From positions 6,448,001 to 6,512,000 of the forward strand of contig NZ_CP061378.1 of NCBI RefSeq assembly GCF_015624485.1: 64,000 bases of DNA, written 5' to 3'. A model generated the notes under the pieces. It worked only from the letters and a program-made list of their open reading frames with translations. It did no database searches and was not told the origin of the DNA. A program made the position numbers and the translations under genes. This document shows, piece by piece, positions 9,501 through 17,355 of the stretch. This DNA comes from Bradyrhizobium genosp. L (lineage in GTDB: Bacteria > Pseudomonadota > Alphaproteobacteria > Rhizobiales > Xanthobacteraceae). The stretch's first letter is position 1. Each line of letters opens with the position of its first letter.

Positions 9501-10894
9501 GGCGCCCGCGGCACAATCCGTGGCTGGACGAACCGGGGCGACCATGTCGTCCGCAGCGTGAGAAGGTCTTCGGCCTGCCGACTTGACACGCCGCAATTCA
9601 AACCGATTGCGGCATAGTGCATAAAATGCCTGAACCGATAGGATGGCTCGACGCGATCAAGGCGCAAGGCCCGATGCACATCCGCGGGAAGCGTTACGGC
9701 CAGCTCCGTCCTGAAAATGACCTCGCAGTGCGTAAACGCGTCTCGCCGTGAAAGCTCTGGCGACCCATTGTCGAGCATGATGCGCACGGCTACCCGCGTG
9801 GCATCAACAAAGTCCGGCGTCCGGTCGAGCTGAAGAGCCACGCCGGCAATCGCCGGTAGTAAATCAGGCAGCGACGGAGGCGTTTGCGCAACGCGCTGCC
9901 TGTATCCAGTCCAGGCAGCTTCCGAAATCACGTCTTGGGGCTGAACGCGTACGTCGCGCCAAACCTGCTGTAATCCTTCTGCCGAATTGAGCCACACGGC
10001 GACTTGCTGGAGCGCACTGTCGCGCATCGCTGCGGAGTATTCGGCAATACGGGTGGCAAGCTCTGATCCCTCGGCATCGATCTGCCAGATGAACGGCGCA
10101 AAGGTGAGGTCTATTCTTCGCCATTTGGCAGGAGCGTGGACAGGTTCTAAAAGGCCGAACGGCACCGAACGCCCGCGCTGCAGCAACCGCCCGATACGAA
10201 GCTGTGCAGCATGGTCGTCTTGACCATCCGCAGCGGCTTGCTCGTCGGCCTGCGGCTGAGGCTGAGGCTGAGGATTCGCTCCTTCGTCTCCGTCCTGTGC
10301 ATTTGGATTCAGGAGCTGGTCATCGCCTCGTTGAAACTCGATGCCCTGCTCATGATACGCCTGACGGCGGACCTCTTCGAGGATGGCTTGCCGCTGCTGG
10401 CGAACGCGCTGGCGCTGCTCCGGATTGAGGTTGGGCCAGTCGGGCGTTGCCACGCGGGCGGCGGCAAACCGCTCGCCGCGAAGCTGACGGAACCTCGCAT
10501 CGACGGCCGCCTGAACAGCGGCTCGCAGCTTAAAATCAACGTCAAGGCTCAAGGCTTCGTCGGCGAGCTCAGCCCAGTCGGGTAGGACGCGGACGTACAC
10601 CGAGAACGAGGGAGTGATCGTCGATTGGCCCGCTGCATTCGCCGCAACATGGAAATCCATACCAGAAGCGGCGATCCGAATGTCGGTGGTCTCGTCGTCC
10701 TGGCCAGTCGGGTCGAAACGCGGCAGCAATTGCCCGGACACAATCGAACGGCGCGGTGTCCTGCCAAAAAGAACACGCCCTTCGGCATCGCTGCCTGAGA
10801 CCCGCGCGATTGTCATGTTGACGAGCGCGTTGCAAACGCCTTCCTTGAGCTCTTGCGAAACCGCCGATAGTTGCGCTGCACTAAGCCCGTTCAC
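6506..10894 (-). CDS. drmA: DISARM protein DrmA, superfamily 2 helicase
   Basis: This large protein has about 1462 residues. Helicase motifs are intact: Walker A FPTGGGKSEAF near residue 635, a zinc ribbon CPCC...CFNDRC between motifs near 785-815, DEAH in IIQDEAHLLEE near 905, motif III AATATIS, and motif VI QASSRVGRTHVG near 1225. The long N-terminal half without motifs is usual for DrmA. The longest frame begins at a TTG at 10936. A GTG at 10894 is preferred because GAGCGAGG lies five bases upstream and it leaves only a 14-base overlap with the preceding gene. DrmA supplies the ATP-driven motor of DISARM. Gene order and the DrmB overlap support the assignment. Confidence 0.88.
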   Translation of the reverse strand: MNGLSAAQLSAVSQELKEGVCNALVNMTIARVSGSDAEGRVLFGRTPRRSIVSGQLLPRFDPTGQDDETTDIRIAASGMDFHVAANAAGQSTITPSFSVYVRVLPDWAELADEALSLDVDFKLRAAVQAAVDARFRQLRGERFAAARVATPDWPNLNPEQRQRVRQQRQAILEEVRRQAYHEQGIEFQRGDDQLLNPNAQDGDEGANPQPQPQPQADEQAAADGQDDHAAQLRIGRLLQRGRSVPFGLLEPVHAPAKWRRIDLTFAPFIWQIDAEGSELATRIAEYSAAMRDSALQQVAVWLNSAEGLQQVWRDVRVQPQDVISEAAWTGYRQRVAQTPPSLPDLLPAIAGVALQLDRTPDFVDATRVAVRIMLDNGSPELSRRDAFTHCEVIFRTELAVTLPADVHRALRLDRVEPSYRFRHFMHYAAIGLNCGVSSRQAEDLLTLRTTWSPRFVQPRIVPRAPDAPVAFAELASEARAVLDLLSIPQAYLDWIGNEEARLRGAVREGLNPAEADMESQRLQRDLGDQRREAGYIERGIRLLSQSQEAYRALAQASEQQRASLELRAAPYRAWLLTNQSFLNRDRGDPQRGWRLFQLAFILAHVPTFASRMEEYRDWFDPLLDEAAASLLYFPTGGGKSEAFYGTLIFSMFLDRLRGKTRGVTAMIRYPLRLLTLQQGQRLLRLVTAAELVRIDRRVGGWPFEIGFWVGGNNTPNRYSYVPAIVPRADDADHPDDRNLEEGADGTDADARRAAERYREFRAAYNKVPQCPCCGAATGLRRFEAEGPTARRLGIVCFNDRCSFNRAHASRTPLPFLLTDDTIYARAPSIVLGTIDKLAMLGQRTTTIRQLIGMFGLARGIGTTGHLASPPNEGDIAAWLSGDGYEPVVPAFDHGRAVFFDPFPSLIIQDEAHLLEESLGTFSGLFDSLLDGVFAEIAQLAGDRLHVSRIWAGGRAGGPRTPKIIAATATISNPERQLEVLYQRAPLRFPCPGPDIYRSFFAEPAPAPRENPARVDLERRLPLYEAPERTSPWMRLFVSLMTNDATHTITAVAVLSAFHSIITDVWQGLLEPATRAATANALADQQGADEGSGWRRDAIQRAMQDGRANEIFALIDLHRIALAYVTNKKGGDQVMDALDSAVRLRHRTRHQTLDGFVSRLISGGIDMKEIQEIMVEAEAGHSGAPYPPLAGQLRSIVATSAISHGVDVDRFNSMFFAGLPSDIAEYIQASSRVGRTHVGFVMLVPTPQSRRDRYVVETHDIFHRFLERMIAPPAVERWAENAIRRVLASLVQTWAVMRENESFVRAADSAKAGTDCFETISPIRALIRRDPAGFAAELGDFVLRAIGFQGRGSEGLGRPIYAELYRSLVEQEVSRFTASVRNFDTTLRLYEYWEDSAAPFKPPMTSLRDVDEAGMIAAAGFDARVTQGRRTIDQDDLVRVMRAIRQQRGSVAETDVDAQARAP

Positions 10895-13646
10895 CTTGAC
10901 CTCGCTCTTCGGTTTTCTCCTGAACCACGCCCACAAAATCTTCAGCCGCCGCTTTTAGCCTGCGGATATCCCGCACGCGTTCCGGATTGCTGGACTGGGC
11001 CGCATAGTTGTCGATCAAGATTGTTCTGTACGCGTCGTGGAAACTGATCGCTGCACGCAAGCGGCTTGTGCGCTGGGCGATGACGGCCCACGTCCAAAAC
11101 CGCGCCGCGATGGACTCGGTTACGCCCAATGCCTGCATGAAAGCCATAAAGGTCGGTCGTTCTCGCGGCGCATGCGGCACCACGTCGTGCAACGGAACTT
11201 CAAGTTGACCGCGCAAATTGATCCAATAGCTCGCGCGCTGCACGGTCACGGCAGGGATATTCATAGCCGCGACGAGCACCGCAAGCTTGGCGGCATCAGA
11301 CACTCCGCTCAGCCGCGAAAAGCGCTCCAAAACGAGCTGATGATAGTCTCGTATCTCTTCGGCTGCCCGCACCGTGATGTTGAGTAACGGCCGGGCCATT
11401 TCAAGGAACGCGTCGCCGATGACGCAGATGCGGTCTCCTGCCTCAACGTCTTTAGCCTCGCTCTCCGTGAAAATGGGTACCGCTCGGGATCGATCAAGGA
11501 GAATCAGCTTTGTGCCAGGGCGCGCAATGACGATTTGGTCGCCCGAAAGCCTGAACCGGATAGTCGGCTGATTAGGACGTACAGCGCCAGCAAGGTTGAC
11601 GACACTGCTCGCGGGAAATTCGACATCCTCTCCTTCGTAAACGGCAGAGGTTTCCATGGCACCGGAGGCCCGATGCACAGCGGCACCAGCCTTCTCTGCA
11701 AATCCCGAGACCCGCTTGTGGATTGCGGACAGTTGCGGGTATGCCAATAGCCGACCGGCATCGCGTGCAGCGCTGGCGAGCGTGTCGCTGTCAGCGAGGA
11801 TAATTAGGCTTTCCGGCAGCCATGGGCGCGCTAAGAGGGATAGTATTTGGCCCCGCGTGGGTGCGACGCAGATGAGTGTCTTGATTTGATTGCGCTCGGG
11901 GGACGATAACTTCGCTAGGTCATTCAAGGTTTCCTTGTCGAGAAGGAGAAGCATGTTCTTCTCGATGCGGGCTCCGATCTGTTCACCGATTTCTGCATCC
12001 TTGCGAAGAACGTAGGAGGCAAAATCGCTCAGCATGTCATTGCGAAAGAGAAGTGCCGTTCGTGAACTTGCGCGCACGAACTTCTTGACAACGTCTTGCA
12101 GCAGCGGCGCCATCGGCGTTAAGAGCGCGGTATTGCCCCAGACGCGTTCAACATTCCTGCAAAGTTCCGAGCGCGTCGCATTGTTATGCTGTGCCCATGT
12201 CGCGACGCTGGCTTTAAGTTCTGCAATAGCGCTACCAACCCGGTATGAAGCCAAGAGGTCAGCCGCGGCCAGGCTTCCTGCCTCTCGTTCAATATACGCG
12301 GAGAAATCACTCCGCGAGCCCGGCAAGGACGCGCAACGTCGGAGGATGCCGCCAAGACGGTACAACAGCTCGCTGGCAAGTCCATCACCAAGATCCTTCG
12401 CTGCGCGGGCCTCGGCGCGAATGCTCTTCAACAGGCTCTCAACATCTCCAGAAAAACCAATCGCATCCTGTCGTAAAACCCCGGAATACGTGGCCGGAGG
12501 CGGGGACGCTGCGACAATCAGGTCCGAGGCTTGCCCGAAAATTATGTCGGACGACACAGGCTTTGATCGGCCCTTGCCTGCGGCCTCGCCGCGCAAGGTT
12601 TGAAACCGCAGTCTATCAAAAGTCCAAAGGTCATCCGTGAGCGCCAGCACGGCAACGCCGCCAACGTGGCGTTCAAGTTCGGCAAGGAAGGATTGGACCC
12701 GGCTCTCCCAGTCGCGCCCTAACCGATTACGCCCTGTCTGAGAGAGATCGAGCAATACAATATCAAGCTTTCTCCGTAGCGCCTTTAGCGAGGCAGGAAC
12801 GTTGTCGGCGCCTCTCATGCCAAAGAGATAAAATCGTGCGGTTGCCGGATCGTCGGCCTGGCCTGATCGGCTGATATCGCGCAAGTCAGTCTTAGATTTC
12901 ACTCGCCAGAGAAGAGGTTTTCTACCATCGCTTCCCGAGCAAGGACCGGAAGGAAGCAATTCGTCCAGGCAGGGGTGTTGAAATTCGTCGTAGGTGTTTC
13001 CGTCCAGTGCTTTGCCGGTCAGTGTTTTTGTGCGCGCAACCGCCTTGTGGTAATCGGCCAGCGCTGGGTCTTCCCCTTGGCGTGTTGTCCTAACTTGATG
13101 CTGGGTGTGCAAGCGGCCTACCGCTTCCTTGTCCACGTATATCCTTCGAAGGGAACGGTGGACGCTAGTGGCATAGGGGTAGATGAGGGCCCGCATTCCT
13201 AACGGTGGACCTCGCGCATCGAGCGCATCGTGCTTGATCAATGGCGTCGCCGCGTTGTCCGCAAGCGTCATGAAAGCGACGATGGCCGCCGGGCTGGCTT
13301 CGAACTCGGGCCAACACAAGATTGGCTCGCGCGCCTTCTCCTCTATGCAGCGCAGCGCGATTTCGACTAGGCGTTGGTATGGCTCGCTAATTGAAAGCCG
13401 TACTGTCTCACCGGCGCGGGAGAACGGGATACCTACAAGAGCCGTGCGATATGCGGCTGACGACCGTACGGGCCGCGCGGCAATAGCTGCGCGCTCAGCC
13501 TCGGATTTGGCCGCTTGTTCTGCCAACTGGCGCGAGCGAGCCTCAAGCTGTTGTTTGCGTGCCGAAGCAGCCTGCTCCGCGCGCTCACGATGTGACGGAT
13601 GCGGCACATGCGGATCGCGTTTCGGATCAAAGCGGCCGTTCTTCAT
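10881..13646 (-). CDS. Large DrmE-like protein of the DISARM-like operon
   Basis: The product has 921 residues and no Walker motif that I can find. The first 60 residues are charged coiled coil rich in A, E, Q and R. The middle contains Rossmann-like strands (LDIVLLDLSQTG near 290, LICVAPTRGQ near 595, LIILADSDTLA near 615) reminiscent of a degenerate helicase fold. The C-terminus has a small beta segment around AGDRICVIGD and then an all-helical region. Its position beside drmA and its size match DrmE, the class 2 DISARM component of unknown function, but I cannot prove homology from sequence alone. The start overlaps the methyltransferase stop (ATGA). There is no SNF2 helicase here, which argues against it being DrmD. 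Confidence 0.6.
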   Translation of the reverse strand: MKNGRFDPKRDPHVPHPSHRERAEQAASARKQQLEARSRQLAEQAAKSEAERAAIAARPVRSSAAYRTALVGIPFSRAGETVRLSISEPYQRLVEIALRCIEEKAREPILCWPEFEASPAAIVAFMTLADNAATPLIKHDALDARGPPLGMRALIYPYATSVHRSLRRIYVDKEAVGRLHTQHQVRTTRQGEDPALADYHKAVARTKTLTGKALDGNTYDEFQHPCLDELLPSGPCSGSDGRKPLLWRVKSKTDLRDISRSGQADDPATARFYLFGMRGADNVPASLKALRRKLDIVLLDLSQTGRNRLGRDWESRVQSFLAELERHVGGVAVLALTDDLWTFDRLRFQTLRGEAAGKGRSKPVSSDIIFGQASDLIVAASPPPATYSGVLRQDAIGFSGDVESLLKSIRAEARAAKDLGDGLASELLYRLGGILRRCASLPGSRSDFSAYIEREAGSLAAADLLASYRVGSAIAELKASVATWAQHNNATRSELCRNVERVWGNTALLTPMAPLLQDVVKKFVRASSRTALLFRNDMLSDFASYVLRKDAEIGEQIGARIEKNMLLLLDKETLNDLAKLSSPERNQIKTLICVAPTRGQILSLLARPWLPESLIILADSDTLASAARDAGRLLAYPQLSAIHKRVSGFAEKAGAAVHRASGAMETSAVYEGEDVEFPASSVVNLAGAVRPNQPTIRFRLSGDQIVIARPGTKLILLDRSRAVPIFTESEAKDVEAGDRICVIGDAFLEMARPLLNITVRAAEEIRDYHQLVLERFSRLSGVSDAAKLAVLVAAMNIPAVTVQRASYWINLRGQLEVPLHDVVPHAPRERPTFMAFMQALGVTESIAARFWTWAVIAQRTSRLRAAISFHDAYRTILIDNYAAQSSNPERVRDIRRLKAAAEDFVGVVQEKTEERGQGERA

Positions 13647-15271
13647 GCGGTGAGCTTCTTTTTTGCAAGAAATCCTCGTGCATAGGCTCGCTCGACGGCC
13701 GCCTCGCTCAAGCCAAGTGCCTCAACCGCCTCTGCAAGAGCTTCCGGCGCGGGCAAATCCAAACTGCGAAGCAAATTCGCGGAAACGCTCGCGGTACCAG
13801 AAAGCTGACGATAGCGTGTGTCGACCGCAGCCGAATTCAGAAGAAAGCATAGTGCGTTGAGCGCCGCGACGTTCGGGCCCGTTATAACAAGCGTGTGGTT
13901 CTCGGTGACGAAGCCACCCCACTTCTGGATAACGCTCGGCGAAACGCGGGCTGCGACGAGGCGACGCGATTGGGCGCTATTAGTTGTTCTTTGAAGGACG
14001 ATGGCATTCGTCCTCACGATTCCCGAGGACTCCTCGTCGAAACGTACGAAGTCGATGCCGTTGCCCCGTTTCGCCTTGGGAAAACAGAATGCGCCCGACC
14101 GAATGTTGCGCGCCCACACCAATGGCATGTCGAGCTTGGCACTTCGCCTCTTCGACATGCGTTCAAGTTCGCGATTCCAAACGAAGTAGCCGACGCGCAA
14201 AAATGCGCCATAGTCGGCGAGCGTTGCGCCGCCAATTGCCAATCCGGGCTGCTTGCCTGTCGACATCCAGGCCTCTTCGGAATTGGCAGGCAACGTTGTC
14301 GCAAATGTCGATTTGAACGGTCCGAAGCCGGTTACGTTGCCAAAGGAGACGGCGCGGGCTGAGCGGTGTTTGGTGCCAGCACGAGCGACCACGATTGACA
14401 CGTCCTGTGTAACGTCAACGAACACATCGTTGCGCGTCGTAACAGAACCGAGGGTCAGTATTTCTCCCTTGTCACGCATGTAGCCGCGCAATTTTCCATA
14501 GAGCGGTCCGGCCATGAAACTGGATGGAAGAACGAGAGCGACCAAACCACCGGGCTTAGCCAGACGAAAGCAGCGCTCAGCGAACAGAGCATACTTATTG
14601 ATATGCCCAGGATGACACACGTCCCTCCACGCGTCGCCGCGCAACGCGTCCGCCGAGATCCGTCCGTAAGGCGGATTTGCAATGACCAGATTGTAGGTTG
14701 TCGCGTGCCGAGCTCTTAGCGCGTCGCGAACCTCCACCACCGACCCAGTAGCAATGACGCCGTCGGCGCGGTCGGCAATGAGTGCCTCCGAGAGCCGCGC
14801 GAGCCCCCGGTCAATCTCAATCCCATGTAACCGGCGTAAAATATCTTTTGGTGACGCTCCAAGCTCACGCATTTCGCCGGCCAGCGTAGACAGAAACGCG
14901 GCGCCCCCGGCCGCTGGATCAATCGCCGTGTGCCGGAGCGGATCGAACCCTTGCTCGCGGACGAGCCGGATGAGCGCTTTCGAAAGATTGGGCGGCGTAA
15001 AATATGCTGCCTGCGCACGCCGCACGGCAGGCGAGAGCAGCAATGTATAAAAAGTACCGACCCAATAGTGTTTCTGGTCGATGCCGAGTCTTGCCAGACG
15101 CGAAGCAAACTCGGACAGCAATTCCTCATCTGGCTCACCTTCCAGCAAGCCGAGGCAAATCCGAACGCGCCTGAGCGGTGTTAGATCGTTCGTACGAATA
15201 ATTTCCAGCGCGCCCTTTCGAGCCAATACGAGCAGCTCTCGGGCGTGAATGATTCTTCTTTCGACCCCCAC
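13643..15271 (-). CDS. DNA amino-methyltransferase (N6-adenine type) of the DISARM-like operon
   Basis: The product has 542 residues and starts at a GTG behind an AGGGGGAGG tract. SAM-dependent methyltransferase motifs are clear: AAYFTPP at residues 88-94, motif I AIDPAAGGAAFL at 116-127, and the catalytic motif IV NPPYG at 199-203, which marks amino methylation (N6-adenine or N4-cytosine) rather than C5-cytosine. The C-terminal half resembles the target-recognition part of Eco57I-like enzymes. It is the first gene of the operon. In DISARM the methylase marks host DNA as self. Class 2 DISARM normally has a C5 enzyme (DrmMII) and class 1 an adenine enzyme (DrmMI), so this enzyme is class 1-like beside a class 2-like partner. 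Confidence 0.85.
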   Translation of the reverse strand: MGVERRIIHARELLVLARKGALEIIRTNDLTPLRRVRICLGLLEGEPDEELLSEFASRLARLGIDQKHYWVGTFYTLLLSPAVRRAQAAYFTPPNLSKALIRLVREQGFDPLRHTAIDPAAGGAAFLSTLAGEMRELGASPKDILRRLHGIEIDRGLARLSEALIADRADGVIATGSVVEVRDALRARHATTYNLVIANPPYGRISADALRGDAWRDVCHPGHINKYALFAERCFRLAKPGGLVALVLPSSFMAGPLYGKLRGYMRDKGEILTLGSVTTRNDVFVDVTQDVSIVVARAGTKHRSARAVSFGNVTGFGPFKSTFATTLPANSEEAWMSTGKQPGLAIGGATLADYGAFLRVGYFVWNRELERMSKRRSAKLDMPLVWARNIRSGAFCFPKAKRGNGIDFVRFDEESSGIVRTNAIVLQRTTNSAQSRRLVAARVSPSVIQKWGGFVTENHTLVITGPNVAALNALCFLLNSAAVDTRYRQLSGTASVSANLLRSLDLPAPEALAEAVEALGLSEAAVERAYARGFLAKKKLTA

Positions 15272-15317
15272 GCCTCCCCCTGACGTGCCTAACAGCAGCG
15301 CTTAGACCAACGGCCCC

Positions 15318-15349
15318 ATATTAGAGGTGGTAGGCATGCTACCGTGCAA
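15318..15349 (-). promoter_or_regulatory. Candidate promoter with palindromic operator for the DISARM-like operon
   Basis: Reading the minus strand, TTGCAC (15349-15344) and TCTAAT (15325-15320) are 18 bases apart and would start transcription about 40 bases before the methyltransferase GTG. The spacer contains an inverted repeat with GGTAG/CTACC arms around a GCATGC-like centre (15329-15343), well placed for a repressor. The -10 matches five of six consensus positions, the -35 only three. Confidence 0.35.
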
Positions 15350-15775
15350 TTTGGCCCAACGGAAGAAGAGTCAACTGCCGCGGGCCAAAAACTTTAGGAT
15401 TACCCGGTATTTAGGTCCCCGTGTCTGCGTTTTGTCGCAGGACAACAGCCAGAACGCCGCGCCGAGCGGGCAATATCCCGAGACGAACGGCGAGACCCGT
15501 AGAAACTAGAAAACGAGTCCTAGAGAGCAGGCTCGGGACTGCGGCAACCAGTATCTTGGCAACCCAGCCCAAAACACTTCGTTTCGAAACCGACGGCATC
15601 GCTAGTGCCGGATGGCAGCAACCTTGCTTCGAACAAATTTGGTTCATCCCGCAAAGTGTCGACAATGGCAAAGTGAGAACCCGCCGTGAATTTTCGGCAA
15701 TGAAACGTAACCGCGCCTCGCGTTGTTCGCGAAAGAGGCAACTATAGCTACTGACACCGCCAGTGGACGATCAAT
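15350..15775. other. Intergenic region upstream of the DISARM-like operon, no convincing gene
   Basis: About 430 bases separate the operon promoter from the small plus-strand gene at 15776. Open frames on both strands are short and cysteine/arginine-rich, with no recognisable domain or ribosome-binding site. I see no tRNA and no strong terminator. The stretch may hold the rest of the control region or decayed mobile DNA. Confidence 0.4.
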
Positions 15776-16030
15776 ATGCAGAAACAGGCAAATCTCACAC
15801 TGCTTGAGCGCACCGAGCGCGCGTTAGTCATACTAGCCTATTTCATCGAACTCGACGGTGATGTGCATCTCCCCATGTTCGAAAAGTTCGAGGCTGAATT
15901 TGCTGAATTGAAACAAGCTGAGACGGCGCGCAGTCGTGCGCGGCGCCTGCTGAACCACTACAGCCGTGACGGTGGAGTGAACGCGATCGACTGCAGAAAC
16001 TTGAGTTTCAACTCTAGTGGCGGACCATAA
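15776..16030 (+). CDS. Small island-associated protein of unknown function
   Basis: The product has 84 residues, is predicted helical and is rich in E, A, R and L (LERTERALVILAYFIELDGD, then FEKFEAEFAELKQ). Composition and helix periodicity look genuine, unlike the surrounding chance frames. I recall similar short proteins beside integrases in rhizobial islands, but that is memory, not a search. It converges on the integrase remnant, with 12 bases between them. Ribosome-binding evidence is weak (GGA eight bases before the ATG). Function is unknown. Confidence 0.5.
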   Translation: MQKQANLTLLERTERALVILAYFIELDGDVHLPMFEKFEAEFAELKQAETARSRARRLLNHYSRDGGVNAIDCRNLSFNSSGGP

Positions 16031-16042
16031 CCGTATCTCGGC

Positions 16043-16186
16043 TTACCGGATTCCTGTCCGATCAGAGTTAACGCGGACCCTAGTCGAGTGCCGGACAATG
16101 TCCCGCTTGTCCAATGTGGCGAACTCCAGTGGGACGCGGCGAACAAAATGCCAAACGCCGTTCCGCCGAGTGAGGGAGTCAGGCAT
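16043..16186 (-). pseudogene. N-terminal remnant of a tyrosine-recombinase integrase
   Basis: An ATG at 16186 opens a 47-codon frame whose product reads SLTRRNGVWHFVRRVP, then LDKRDIVRHSTRVRV. This is the pattern of the N-terminal DUF6538-type domain of phage and island integrases (a short beta segment beginning R-x-G-x-W-x-x-x-R-R-V-P). A full enzyme has roughly 350-450 residues with a C-terminal R-H-R-Y catalytic domain; here a stop follows at once and no catalytic domain is present downstream. It is a decayed integrase at the island edge next to tRNA fragments, so the element can no longer excise by its own enzyme. Confidence 0.65.
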
Positions 16187-16398
16187 GACCCACCTCACTG
16201 TGGACGAAATGTTGGACGTTTTGTTGGACGCTTTTTGAGTCAGTTGGCGGCTCCAGTCTGGAAATCTCCAGACGAGCCTACCGTCCACTTTGCCCGGATA
16301 GCCGGAAATATTTGGTAACTTCAAGTTTTTGCCTCCGTATGGAGGCTCGCAGGGATCGCCGGATGCTCTTAAAGATTGGCGGAGGGGATGAGCATGTG

Positions 16399-16442
16399 TG
16401 GCGCTCCCTAGGGGAATCGAACCCCTGTTTCAGCCATGAGAG
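16399..16442 (-). other. 3' half of a tRNA-Glu(CTC)-like gene, probable att scar
   Basis: The minus strand reads an anticodon loop CTCTCAT (anticodon CTC), a half-stem GGCTG, a full T arm AGGGG-TTCGATT-CCCCT, the acceptor strand AGGGAGC and the terminal CCA. The matching 5' half (GCTCCCT, D arm) is absent: homology stops at the loop. A 44-base 3' tRNA fragment is what site-specific integration into a tRNA gene leaves behind. It lies about 210 bases from the integrase remnant. Confidence 0.7.
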
Positions 16443-16614
16443 GACGACGGCAAACCCACGCTGTAGGTTTTGGAACGTTGCATCCAAGTGGAAAGCGGCT
16501 CTCAGTGTTTGAAGTTTGATGCGGGAAGCTCATCCGGCGTGGTGTTAGCCCTCGTGCAGGAGCCGGTGGTGAAAGGCTAAGCTCCGCTGCGATGTGTTCT
16601 CAAGGGCTTAAAAC

Positions 16615-16666
16615 TGGCTTGCTGGGATAGGATTTGAACCTATGACCTTCAGGTTATGACCCTGAC
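16615..16666 (-). other. 3' half of an initiator tRNA-Met-like gene, probable att scar
   Basis: The minus strand reads a stem TCAGG, a loop containing CAT, the stem CCTGA, AGGTC, and then a T arm ATAGG-TTCAAAT-CCTAT followed by CCCAGCAAGCCA. The T loop TTCAAAT and the AACCTGAAGGTC stretch match initiator tRNA. No 5' acceptor strand or D arm precedes it. The acceptor end is slightly degenerate. It has the same orientation as the Glu fragment 170 bases away, suggesting a second, independent integration scar. Confidence 0.65.
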
Positions 16667-16680
16667 GATTGCCGAAAGGG

Positions 16681-17355
16681 TTATTCAACATGCTGGCCCG
16701 CGCGCCAGGCCATCTCCCAGAAGTCTGCCTCGAGCCGGGTGGCTTCCTTGAAGATCGCAATCAGCTCTGCCTCGCGGGCCGGCGTGGTGTAGAGATCGGC
16801 GAGATGCTCTAGGTGCAACCGCGCTTTAGCCGCGACCTCCTGGTACGGCACACCGGCGTACTCGGCGATCCAAACGCGATAGGAGTTCGTCGCGGCGTGC
16901 GCATTGGGGCGCGAGGCGAGCCGCGTTGCGATCTCCGCGTACCCGATCACGCAGGGGGCAAGCGCCACCTTGAGTGCCAGCAAATCGCCGCGCATTCCGG
17001 CGTCGAGCACGTAGCGTGTATAGGCCAGCATCTCGGCCGCCGGAGGGGCTTGTTCAAGGTCGCTCGGAGACAGCCCCCATCCGGCACAGAGCTTCACATG
17101 CAGGTTCATCTCGACATCAAGGATGGCCGAGAGGCCGGCCGCTGCTTCACGCATGTCGGCAAGTTTGGGCGACTTGTAGACCGAGAGCGCGTAGGCGCGA
17201 GCAAACTCGATGAGGAACAGGTAATCCTGAGCGAGGTAGTGACGAAACGCCGCTTCGGGGAGCGAATTGTCTGCCAATCCGTTCGTGAAGGGATGCTCGG
17301 TGTAGGCCCGCCACTCAGCGGATGCTTCTGTCTTTAGACGCTCGAAGAAACTCAC
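16681..17355 (-). CDS. tenA: TenA-family aminopyrimidine aminohydrolase (thiaminase II)
   Basis: The product has 224 residues, the usual TenA length, all helical. TenA releases hydroxymethylpyrimidine from degraded thiamin for salvage. Family residues are visible: the N-terminal FxxxLxxEA...EHPF, DYLFLIEFARAYAL, the catalytic cysteine in LAPCVIGYAEI near residue 134, and the C-terminal glutamate in EADFWEMAW near 213. The start is a GTG with a weak AGGCGA upstream. It lies alone between the tRNA fragments and tRNA-His; I see no TPP riboswitch in front of it and no other thiamin genes. It could be a core gene or the last piece of an old insertion. Confidence 0.85.
   Translation of the reverse strand: MSFFERLKTEASAEWRAYTEHPFTNGLADNSLPEAAFRHYLAQDYLFLIEFARAYALSVYKSPKLADMREAAAGLSAILDVEMNLHVKLCAGWGLSPSDLEQAPPAAEMLAYTRYVLDAGMRGDLLALKVALAPCVIGYAEIATRLASRPNAHAATNSYRVWIAEYAGVPYQEVAAKARLHLEHLADLYTTPAREAELIAIFKEATRLEADFWEMAWRAGQHVE

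Noticed and set aside
15421..15747. 108-codon plus-strand frame in the operon's upstream region
   Set aside because: Arginine/cysteine-rich composition, no ribosome-binding site and no recognisable motif; treated as chance.
16399..16442. Possible end of a tmRNA
   Set aside because: The acceptor end and the T arm fit, but the CTC anticodon loop and half-stem point to tRNA-Glu, and no tag-peptide frame or tmRNA body is adjacent.
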